A program made the translations under genes and the position numbers. This document shows positions 46,238 through 53,985 of a stretch of DNA of 64,000 nucleotides, in pieces. Within the stretch, counting starts at the first letter, position 1, and each line of letters starts with the position of its first letter. Location: contig NW_027461521.1 of the NCBI RefSeq assembly GCF_024713945.1, positions 188,501 to 252,500 on the forward strand, given 5' to 3'. The stretch comes from Dermatophagoides farinae. Lineage: Eukaryota > Arthropoda > Arachnida > Sarcoptiformes > Pyroglyphidae. The notes beneath the pieces are model-generated. The model did not search any database. It was not told where the DNA came from and was given only the letters and a program-made list of their open reading frames with translations.

Positions 46238-47686
46238 CTAATTAAATTTAAATGCATTGTCGCTGGCGATTCTACCAATCTAAAAAAATAAAGTTTTATT
46301 CTGTAATCTATTTTTACTTACCTTAGCTTTGACTTTGTTTATGTTCGGTTTTACATAGTTGGCAGACGAAAAGTTTTTGTTATTTTCTGACAGCTCATTT
46401 GATAGATTATTATTTTTGTTGGCATTGTAATGTGGATTAACGGTGTTCGGAAGAATTTTTTCTAATGCCTGATAATTGAATGGTTCGTTCATATGGTATC
46501 GTTCGTTGACGTCTTTTAAATTACCGTTATGATGCTGCCAATTACTTCTGTTGGGTGTGCAATCTCCATTATTAGAAGTCTGAGTATTGTAGTAGGAAAC
46601 GTTTTGAGTGTTAGAAACATTTCTATACATGGTATTATTTTCGTAAATAGATGAATTAAGACTAGATGAATGTGAATTTTTGTAGTGACTTGATACCATT
46701 TCGTTTTCAGTATACGTAACATTATTACTTCTAGCTAATTCAGCTTCAATATACGACGAATGCCTTACAGAGGGTAGCGATGATCTAACCTCTTGGTACG
46801 CCATATTGTTTTGATTCACATTGTTGTTAACATTATCGTTGCGATCATAATTATAGGGAGAATTTGGAATGACAAAACTGTTGGGATTCGCAGTTTGGTG
46901 ATAATCTTGTGTGTAGTAATATTTGTTTTGTACGTTAAAATCAGAATGAAAATCAGCTGTGCTCATGGGAGTAACAGACTCTGATCTGTAAAGATTTGCG
47001 GTAGTGTGTGAAACAGCACGAGCGTTAGCATAAAAGTTGTTGTGATTAATACTGTTATGAGTGTTGGTGTTCGGTGTGCTACAAGAGTTGTAAGCTGCAT
47101 AATTAGATGACGCCATGTGTTCTTGCGGTACGTTTAAATCTGATTCTTCGAAACCTCTGGAAGAAGCATAGCGTTGACCAGTAGATAAACCGAAACGAGA
47201 CTGCATCCGGTCGTTTGTTATAAAATTAGTGAGTTCTTGCAACTTTTTCTCAATTGAAGCATATGTATTTTGCGTTTCTGATTTACTGTGCAAAATAGAG
47301 CTTGCTGGTATAACTTCATCATTAATCAGAATATCAAGTTTTTGCTTTTCTTCTTCATATTTTTTTGAGATTTCATCAAGATCTACGTTTACACACTTAC
47401 TTTTTTTTGATTTTTCAATAATGAGCTGAAGTTCTGTTTGTTCATCGTCTTGTTCACGGTTTTCTTCTGAACTTGTCAATAATTTTTCTAGCTCCAGCTT
47501 GGCTGAATCGAAAAAATTATTAATTAAAGTAAAAAATTCTGCTTTTATATGTTCATTACCTTTTGAATAATACAAACATTGCATAAGCAACGAAAGCTTT
47601 GAAGCATATTCACTAATAAAATATGCATGTGATCGTAATAACGGTGAAGTACTTGCTAATAAATCAATTGCATATTCTTGATGCAT
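46238..47686 (-). CDS. Asn-rich protein with N-terminal helical domain, two exons
   Basis: Exon 1 46322-47686 (ATG 47686), 42-nt intron 46280-46321 (GTAAGT...TTTTTTTAG), exon 2 46238-46279, 482 residues. The intron is a multiple of three but ends in an in-frame TAG, so unspliced message would stop there. The N-terminal ~130 residues are ordered and helical (SHAYFISEYASKLSLLMQCLYY; FFTLINNFFDSAKLELEKLL) with a coiled coil to ~160. The rest is asparagine/serine/tyrosine-rich low complexity, prion-like in composition, ending VKAKIGRIASDNAFKFN. Function unknown. The composition resembles RNA-granule or transcription proteins. Confidence 0.6.
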
Positions 47687-47853
47687 ATTTGATTATTTTG
47701 TTTTTAAATAAAAGCGAATTTAATTTTGGTAAATTTTTTCTATGTATTTTTAAGTCGCAAGAAAACTTAACAGGAAAACTAATTTAACGATGCAAATAAT
47801 TTTCCATTAATTATATTTACATTAATAGTTTGTCGTTAGATTACTGTTTTAGA

Positions 47854-48646
47854 TCATTTACTTTCAATGATAGCTTGGCTAGTATTTTCTATCAATTGAT
47901 TTAAAGCCTTCATCAGGTTGTTAGACGCTCTAAAAAAATTTAGAGTTATAAACTTACTCAACAAATATCTTTAAATTATTAAGTGCTTCGTTAGCTACTT
48001 TATTTTTTTCTTTTAAATGTTCTATGCACAATGGATCGGTCTAATATTAATTAACAACAATAACTTACAAATGGGTCATCAAAATAATGCATATCATTTC
48101 TCACTTTAATGTAATTATCAGGTAACTTATCTATATAGTGTTGAAAAATCTCAAATAAAACTAACAACCGCTGAGCCCTATTTGCACTATCATTTTGAGC
48201 TTCTTGTTGAAGAATAGGTTTGGTATTATTAGGATTTTCAAGAAGATTATTTAATTCTGACTTTGGAACTTCTTCCGACAATTTAACTTCTTCGTTAGTT
48301 TGATCTCGTGAAGCTACAAATTTTTTGCTGTATACAACTTACTTGTGTTCGGGGTTAAATCGTCGGACATTGTACTTAAATCAAGATTTTTGAGCACGCT
48401 CATTTTTTGACGCATCTCATTCTTTATGTTTTCCAAAGATTTAAAAGAGCTCCCATTAGAAGATATATTTAACGTTTTAAGTGTTTCTTCTGAAAAATTC
48501 GCAAGTTCAGGGCAAAAATAAAAAATTTCTCTTAATTCGTGAATTATGTTATTAAAGATTATAAAACACGACGTAAGATAGTCATCAACATTAGCTGAAG
48601 GCAATATTGTTCTAGTAATGCTGCTTTCATTTCCTGTTTGCTCCAT
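47854..48646 (-). CDS. Four-exon helical protein, unrecognised
   Basis: Exons 48343-48646, 48069-48313, 47958-48040 and 47854-47929 joined through introns of 29 nt (48314-48342), 28 nt (48041-48068) and 28 nt (47930-47957), all GTAAGT...TAG. Lengths sum to 708 nt, 235 residues, with consistent phases. The protein is mostly helical: SCFIIFNNIIHELREIFYFCPELA, LENIKNEMRQKMSVLKNL, AQRLLVLFEIFQHYIDKL, CIEHLKEKNKVANEALNNLKIFVE. It looks like a subunit of a helical complex. Mediator or a trafficking complex would fit in style, but I see no diagnostic motif. It is the most intron-rich gene in the window. Confidence 0.65.
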
Positions 48647-48811
48647 ATTACGATCCCAAAAAACGTTTAAACAGTTTACGAAGAGTCAAGTTTATTTATG
48701 ATTATTATTTGCCAATTTTGCGATATAATAAAAATATTATAATATTCGAGTCACAGGATATACAACAGTCCACTAGACAAAAAGATACCAAGCCTGTTAT
48801 GATACTATTTC

Positions 48812-50515
48812 ATGCAATCTGCAGATAAGAAAAACTTGCAAAATTTAAATGTGCAGTCTAATCAAAGTGGTTCGAACGAATTTGTAAAAAATTCCATTGA
48901 TGGTATACGCATATCTAGGTTAAAAACTCGTCTGCAGACCAGATCCCGATTACTACTCGAAACTGAGAATGAAAGTCATAAAAACGCTACTAATTCCAAA
49001 AAAGGTTCTAGCAGTAAAATTGATGAAAAGTTACCTTCTGACGCGCATACAAAGCAAAGCAAACCAGTCACATATTTCAGTTTAAATCCTCCAAAACACG
49101 ACAACAAATGTATAGTGACAAACATTGAAATTTTTCCCAGCAAAATTATAACGAATGACGTAGATTCAGTTATTATTCTTCCACCGGTGCAAACTAATGA
49201 TAACTGGATAGATAAAGCAAAAATTGTGACGCAAATAATACTAGACTCAGGTGGAACAAACTTACCAATCGTTTGCTTGCCAAGCAGCGAAATTAGCCAA
49301 TTGATGTTTTACCAAGTCATATACAATAACCTCTCATTTGAACAGATCCTCAAAAAATTAAACGAAAACAAATACAAAAATGGGTTTAGATGGCAATTTG
49401 ATATGCGCAGTATTTTTGCGAATGTTTTCAATGCGTATGAAATACATTCGCCCAAATGGTGTACTGCACGAGACTTATGTGCTCTATTTGAAGAGCAATG
49501 TCGCGATATCACTTGTCTCAATCCCTACGCTATAATCGATAAATCTTCCAATTTGGCAGAGTTGAACGATTCTGCGACGTTATCTTCGAAATCCAAGCGA
49601 TTCGCCGATTCTAAAACGTTTAATGTTAATACAGTAGTGAAAAAAAAAGTTAAAAAGAAACTTCCCAAAGGTGTGATTGTTCGTGACAATGGTCACTATT
49701 TATATACTACGCAGTGTTATGGCACACCTTTGGACGCTTACTTTACAAAGAATTTTCCGCAATCGTCTTTGCCTGAGCCTCAAATTTCTTTACTCCCGAC
49801 TGGAGAATCAAAAAACATTTTAGGTTTAACCAATACACAAAAAAAAAACATTCCGGCAAGATTTAAAGAACTAGACGTTACTTACCGGCTCGCGCTACTT
49901 AAATGGCTGAAAGACGAATTGGGAATACATCTAGAGTTGTGCGCTCTGGATGTGAGATATATCCCTGAGTTCGATTTAATTCCCTATGTCAAGGCTAAAA
50001 ATTTTATTTCTAATATGCGATCTCTATTAATTCAACAAAAGCAAGCTGTTGAAAAGTATAATTTAAAGCCCGTTCTACCCTTTTGTTTAAATTTAGATCT
50101 TGCTTATCAAGAAGAAAGCTTAAGTCCGGACCAGGCCACAAGTTCAGTAAAAGAAGAAAGTAATCCAAAGATCGAGCTAAGTTCTGCAGATTTCTCAAGC
50201 AACGCTTCACAAATAACTACAACCTTAAAACAAACAGCGAATCTAGATCAATTAGCTGAGACTAAAGTGAATGTTGCACAAACCCAAGCTCACTTGAACG
50301 CCAATATGGTTATATATGACACAAACGAAAACTTTTCTTCCGATTACAGCGACGGAGTAGAAATCTATGATTTTGATTATCCAGTGGCGATCAGTAATAC
50401 TCGATTCGACCCGTTAAGAGACGCAAAATCAAGATTGAATAGTGGGAATCTAGATTCCAACTCGGAAAACATGTTAGATCAAAACGGATTAGGGTTATGG
50501 ATACATATAAAATAA
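48812..50515 (+). CDS. Unrecognised, probably nuclear protein
   Basis: A 567-residue protein from ATG 48812. The N-terminus is basic/disordered (ISRLKTRLQTRSRLLLETE). Ordered parts: ~165-225 (IYNNLSFEQILKKLNE, FRWQFDMRSIFANVFNAYEIHSPKWCTARDLCALF) and a basic VKKKVKKKLPKGVIVRDNGHYLYTTQCYG near 280. A further ordered region lies around 350-400 (YRLALLKWLKDELGIHLELCALDVRYIPEFDLIPYVKA). The C-terminal ~130 residues are acidic and polar. No cysteine cluster, signal peptide or span. The KKLPKGV.....GHYLYT piece is faintly like the start of an AP2 domain but lacks the rest. I do not assign a function. Confidence 0.6.
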   Translation: MQSADKKNLQNLNVQSNQSGSNEFVKNSIDGIRISRLKTRLQTRSRLLLETENESHKNATNSKKGSSSKIDEKLPSDAHTKQSKPVTYFSLNPPKHDNKCIVTNIEIFPSKIITNDVDSVIILPPVQTNDNWIDKAKIVTQIILDSGGTNLPIVCLPSSEISQLMFYQVIYNNLSFEQILKKLNENKYKNGFRWQFDMRSIFANVFNAYEIHSPKWCTARDLCALFEEQCRDITCLNPYAIIDKSSNLAELNDSATLSSKSKRFADSKTFNVNTVVKKKVKKKLPKGVIVRDNGHYLYTTQCYGTPLDAYFTKNFPQSSLPEPQISLLPTGESKNILGLTNTQKKNIPARFKELDVTYRLALLKWLKDELGIHLELCALDVRYIPEFDLIPYVKAKNFISNMRSLLIQQKQAVEKYNLKPVLPFCLNLDLAYQEESLSPDQATSSVKEESNPKIELSSADFSSNASQITTTLKQTANLDQLAETKVNVAQTQAHLNANMVIYDTNENFSSDYSDGVEIYDFDYPVAISNTRFDPLRDAKSRLNSGNLDSNSENMLDQNGLGLWIHIK

Positions 50516-50611
50516 ATTATAGAGATGTGTTTTCGGCAAGGATCTCTGAAACAATAGTTTCTAAACTCTCTAATACACTAGGTGGACTAAAAAAACTAAA
50601 ATGTATTGAAC

Positions 50612-50998
50612 CTACACATTATTCAGATTCTTCAGTTGGTCTTCGGCACTCTTAATATGTTCTATTGCATCGATAACTTCTGTTAGGTCATCTTCCGGCC
50701 AGTTGCTGAGCTGAAAGAGTTTTTTGTTCGTTAGGCATTTGTTAATTAATTGGTTGGTGTGAGATATAACAAGTTTCATTGTGTATTCTTGTACAGCATA
50801 CGTTTCTTGTATACCTTCTTGAAGCTGTTTGAAAATAAAAGCATCCTGATTCAGATTTTTTAGTTGAAGTTCGCGTTCTTGAATTTCTTTGTCGTAATGA
50901 TGATGCTCAACGCATAATCTTTTGATGCTCTAATAGTTTCAGTCGAACTACGAACTTACTTTTGCAAGGAAAACAATGTTCTTGATCTCTTCTTGCAT
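50612..50998 (-). CDS. TBCA: Tubulin-specific chaperone A-like protein, two exons
   Basis: Not visible as a single ORF. Exon 1 50960-50998 (13 codons, ATG at 50998), 30-nt intron 50930-50959 (GTAAGT...CTATTAG), exon 2 50612-50929, 118 residues. The translation is one long helical hairpin: IKNIVFLAKSIKRLCVEH, HYDKEIQERELQLKNLN, FIFKQLQEGIQETYAVQEYT. It fits tubulin cofactor A, whose pattern is 'IKTgvvkRL.KE...YekE...qe.k......D.y.iKkq.evLqEs'. TBCA captures quasi-native beta-tubulin during tubulin folding. TBCA is the best fit; a prefoldin-like subunit is the alternative. It lies 49 bp downstream of the ribose-5-phosphate isomerase gene on the same strand. Confidence 0.65.
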
Positions 50999-51047
50999 TT
51001 TTTATGTGGGTTTTAATTATCTTTGCTTATGAATTAATTAATAATTA

Positions 51048-51869
51048 TCAAATACAAGATTTAATTCTAATTATGTTATTTTCTAATTTATTGTTCTCTG
51101 GTTCATCAACGTAACAGATATTGTAGCTTTCATCGGTAAAAAATCCAGTTTCAAAAACACCTGTTATCATGTGTAATTGTTTGTCTAATTCTATTATTTC
51201 CTCACGTTTTTTCGTTAGAGGTCTATCTAAATTAACTAGTAATATAAAATTGCCATTATCAGTCACATAACGTTCGTAAGATTCGCTTGAATAGGCCATT
51301 AACCTGTATTTGCAAGCGTACATTTTGATGAAGAACAACTTCACAATTTTTTCTATCGTTACTTCGTAATTAAAAGGAGATATTTCAATAGGTATTTCAC
51401 CTACGCCTAGAGATGGAACGAACTTTTTCTTTTCTATCAACAAAAAAACTTTTTTAGATATTGAAGCGTAAAACTTCTCTCGAAACATGGCCGCTCCTCT
51501 GCCTTTGAGGACGCACAAATTTTCGTCGACTTCATCGGCTCCGTCCACAGTAACGTCAATTATGGTGTCTTCGTCAACCTGACTTTCTGTAGTTAAACCT
51601 TTGCGCAAAGCATAGCTCGTTGTTTTTTCACTTGTGCTGTAAAACTTTACGTTGTGAAATATGTTTTGTTCTTTGTTTTTCGCGAAATAGTTCGCAAAAG
51701 CGTCTACTACTTTCATAGCCATTCTGCCAGAGCCCAAAACAATGTTTTTCGGTTTAAACCGCATAACATGATTTACCATGTTATATGCTAAAGCCTCACG
51801 ATAGCCATTTTCGTTGGATAGGTCGACGGGATCTTTGTCCGCGCATTCAATGCTAAGTGTTAATATCAT
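51048..51869 (-). CDS. RPIA: Ribose-5-phosphate isomerase A
   Basis: A 273-residue protein. Motifs of RpiA: KNIVLGSGRMAMKVVDAF (the 'G.GTGST' loop, here GSGRMA), DVTVDGADEVDENLCVLKGRGAAMFREKF (active-site D-G-A-D and K-G-x-G-x) and VPSLGVGEIPIEISPF (the 'lG...PVEv.pf' segment). The C-terminus has DNGNFILLV and ITGVFETGFF, the usual 'iPGVvE.GlF' end. It interconverts ribose-5-P and ribulose-5-P in the pentose phosphate pathway. The phosphate loop is altered from G-S-G-S-T to G-S-G-R-M-A. The N-terminus is somewhat long and no targeting peptide is obvious. Confidence 0.9.
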   Translation of the reverse strand: MILTLSIECADKDPVDLSNENGYREALAYNMVNHVMRFKPKNIVLGSGRMAMKVVDAFANYFAKNKEQNIFHNVKFYSTSEKTTSYALRKGLTTESQVDEDTIIDVTVDGADEVDENLCVLKGRGAAMFREKFYASISKKVFLLIEKKKFVPSLGVGEIPIEISPFNYEVTIEKIVKLFFIKMYACKYRLMAYSSESYERYVTDNGNFILLVNLDRPLTKKREEIIELDKQLHMITGVFETGFFTDESYNICYVDEPENNKLENNIIRIKSCI

Positions 51870-52174
51870 CTTCTGTTTTTATAAATATAAAAAAATTAAT
51901 TCATAATAAAAATGTCCAGATATTATTATGTCTACGGATCAGAATAAACGATCCAAGAAAATTTCACACACACTCCTGTCTTATTTGTAATAAAGCAAAA
52001 AATTAGTTTGTTTATAATTTTATTATTTGTCGAAATGTTTGATATGGCATAAACTTGAACGATTATTTCCTAGTAAAGATCGGTGACTATTAAAAAAACA
52101 ATTTTAGTTATCCTAGCCAAAGTTTCGATTTTGTTAACGTCTTAGTAAAATTTGTTTAAACGCTTTCTAGCTAT
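51870..52174. other. Divergent promoter region, no gene seen
   Basis: 305 bp between the start codons of RPIA (minus) and the tail-anchored protein gene (plus). It is AT-rich without a coding frame or repeat. It presumably contains both promoters. Confidence 0.5.
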
Positions 52175-53326
52175 ATGAAGCAGTTTATTTCGACAAAAAA
52201 TGTTCTACCTGATATGTCATTAAGATGTTGGAAATGTGATATATTCTGTCTCAACGAAAATTTAAATATCGTGTCAAAATCGCTAAACAATGATTTCAAA
52301 ATGTCGTTTATTAATTCTGCGGACCCCGAAACCGAGGGTTTACTATTTTGTAGTGAAGAGTTCATTGATCGATTGAAAAAATTAAGTTTTGAATTGGCTC
52401 AATTATACAAAACAATGTGCATAAGAGAAAAAGTCAATATAGCTGTGACTTGTTCCACTGCATTTCGAACCTTATTGTCAGTTTTCATGAATTTATGTAA
52501 TCTGGTCATCAAACTGGAGCACACTTCAAAAGAGCTCAAAACCAACACAGAAACACTAGAATCATTACGTCAAATGCCGCTATCACTCGTAAACATCGAT
52601 TTGAACGAACTGAAAAAAAGGCTGGACACGATAAAAAAACAGAACAGCGAAAATTTTTCAAACAATAGGTCTGTTTTAATAAAAACAGACAACGAAAAAT
52701 TAAACGATTTAAATAGTTCACTTGAAAACATTACGCCTTCGTTTATCACTCATGACCTCTGCAATATAGCTTTGCTGAATAAAGCTCCAGATCCGTACTC
52801 AGGACTAGATACAGAAAAAGCGAGTATTATAACAGTATATTCAGATCAGGTATTAACTAATTCTTGCAAAAATGATAAAAAAATACTCAATGATAAAGAT
52901 GGTCGAGAGGAACTTACGAGAGAGAACAAAGCAAATACTTTTGCAGAAATGCGAAATAAGACAGCCATAAATAGGAAAAAAATGTCATATATGCACGAAG
53001 AACACATAACTGTGTTGAGTAATCAATATTTTGATCATAATGCTATCAAAAAAGACAGAGTCGTAAAAGGTAGAAATATAACAACTAAACCTATTTTTAT
53101 TCAGTCGATACGTTCATACATACCGCACGCTAGTGTGAGCCGCCCTGATAAACATGTAAAAGACACATTCCAAAATGTACTAAATCAATTACCACCTTTT
53201 TTTTCAATATCAACATATAGTAAACACTTATGGTTATCTGTTCTAGTTGGATTTTTTTTAGGAGCGCTGGTCGGACCAATCTGTATTACGTTGTTGTTGA
53301 ATTTACCTTTTTATCAAATCAAGTAA
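52175..53326 (+). CDS. Tail-anchored membrane protein, unrecognised
   Basis: A 383-residue protein from ATG 52175. The N-terminal ~75 residues have a CWKCDIFC-type cysteine trio. Residues ~75-150 are helical (RLKKLSFELAQLYKTM; LKTNTETLESLRQMP). The middle is polar and lysine-rich. The last ~35 residues are a single strong span (LWLSVLVGFFLGALVGPICITLLLNL) followed by only five residues, which makes it a C-terminally anchored protein with its bulk in the cytosol. A glycine-containing span like this is seen in ER/Golgi tail-anchored proteins such as golgin or SNARE-like tethers. No family match can be claimed. Confidence 0.65.
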   Translation: MKQFISTKNVLPDMSLRCWKCDIFCLNENLNIVSKSLNNDFKMSFINSADPETEGLLFCSEEFIDRLKKLSFELAQLYKTMCIREKVNIAVTCSTAFRTLLSVFMNLCNLVIKLEHTSKELKTNTETLESLRQMPLSLVNIDLNELKKRLDTIKKQNSENFSNNRSVLIKTDNEKLNDLNSSLENITPSFITHDLCNIALLNKAPDPYSGLDTEKASIITVYSDQVLTNSCKNDKKILNDKDGREELTRENKANTFAEMRNKTAINRKKMSYMHEEHITVLSNQYFDHNAIKKDRVVKGRNITTKPIFIQSIRSYIPHASVSRPDKHVKDTFQNVLNQLPPFFSISTYSKHLWLSVLVGFFLGALVGPICITLLLNLPFYQIK

Positions 53327-53451
53327 ATAAGATCTTCAGTTACATTATATATCGACGAAATATTGCTACTAAATTTATATGGAGAGAGTAATAAGTTTAA
53401 TGTTGTTTGAACAATGGTATGCGCACAACCTAAGCTATTGTGTAGTAACAT

Positions 53452-53784
53452 TTATTGGAAGTTTTCAAGTTCTAATATCAGAGACTCAAGTAAGGCGTCG
53501 TCAATAGAAGAGAGACTTGGGATCAATGCTCTAACTTCTTCGACTGAACTAGGAAATAAGTTTATCAGAAGCATAAGCTGCTCACTGTTTAATTTGTTAT
53601 AATAAGTGTTATGCGCATGCTTTATGTTTTTAATTGAATTATCTCGGTACACCGTTGTAAATTTACTACAATAGTCATAAGTTATTCTTGCAACATTCAC
53701 TGTGGGATATTTTGTATGACTCATACGTTCATCCAATAATGACAGAACTTCTCCATTATTTAACCAAATGATGTCGTTAGTCAT
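53452..53784 (-). CDS. RPC9: RNA polymerase III subunit RPC9-like (Rpb4/Rpc17 family)
   Basis: ATG 53784 gives 110 residues; the frame continues upstream but without conserved sequence. The N-terminus DIIWLNNGEVLSLLDERM resembles the RPC9 'L-x-N-x-E-V-x-x-L-L' start. A central NVARITYDYCSKF matches the 'T-i-t-Y-e-t-l-k-y' position. The C-terminus LNSEQLMLLINLFPSSVEEVRALIPSLSSIDDALLESLILELENF is the HRDC-like helical domain shared by Rpb4, RPC9 and archaeal RpoF. RPC9 pairs with RPC8 in the Pol III stalk. Rpb4 of Pol II is the main alternative and uses the same C-terminal fold. It is tail-to-tail with the tail-anchored protein gene (125 bp). Confidence 0.65.
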   Translation of the reverse strand: MTNDIIWLNNGEVLSLLDERMSHTKYPTVNVARITYDYCSKFTTVYRDNSIKNIKHAHNTYYNKLNSEQLMLLINLFPSSVEEVRALIPSLSSIDDALLESLILELENFQ

Positions 53785-53985
53785 TTGTTGATGGCTATAT
53801 TGACTGTAGTTAATAATTAACGTAAACAAACAACAAATACACAAAAATTATTGATTTAAAAATTAAAGATTCAAGATTCTTTTTTTATTCGCATTAGTTA
53901 CTTAAGAATTTTTCGAATTTATTTTTAGGATTTTTCTCGAAATTATTCTTTAAGAACTGGATATGTAAGCTAAAAATGCTTATAT

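Noticed and set aside
49661-49790. Possible AP2 DNA-binding domain in the 48812-50515 protein
   Set aside because: Only a KGV...GHYLY fragment resembles AP2. The tryptophan strand and C-terminal helix are absent.
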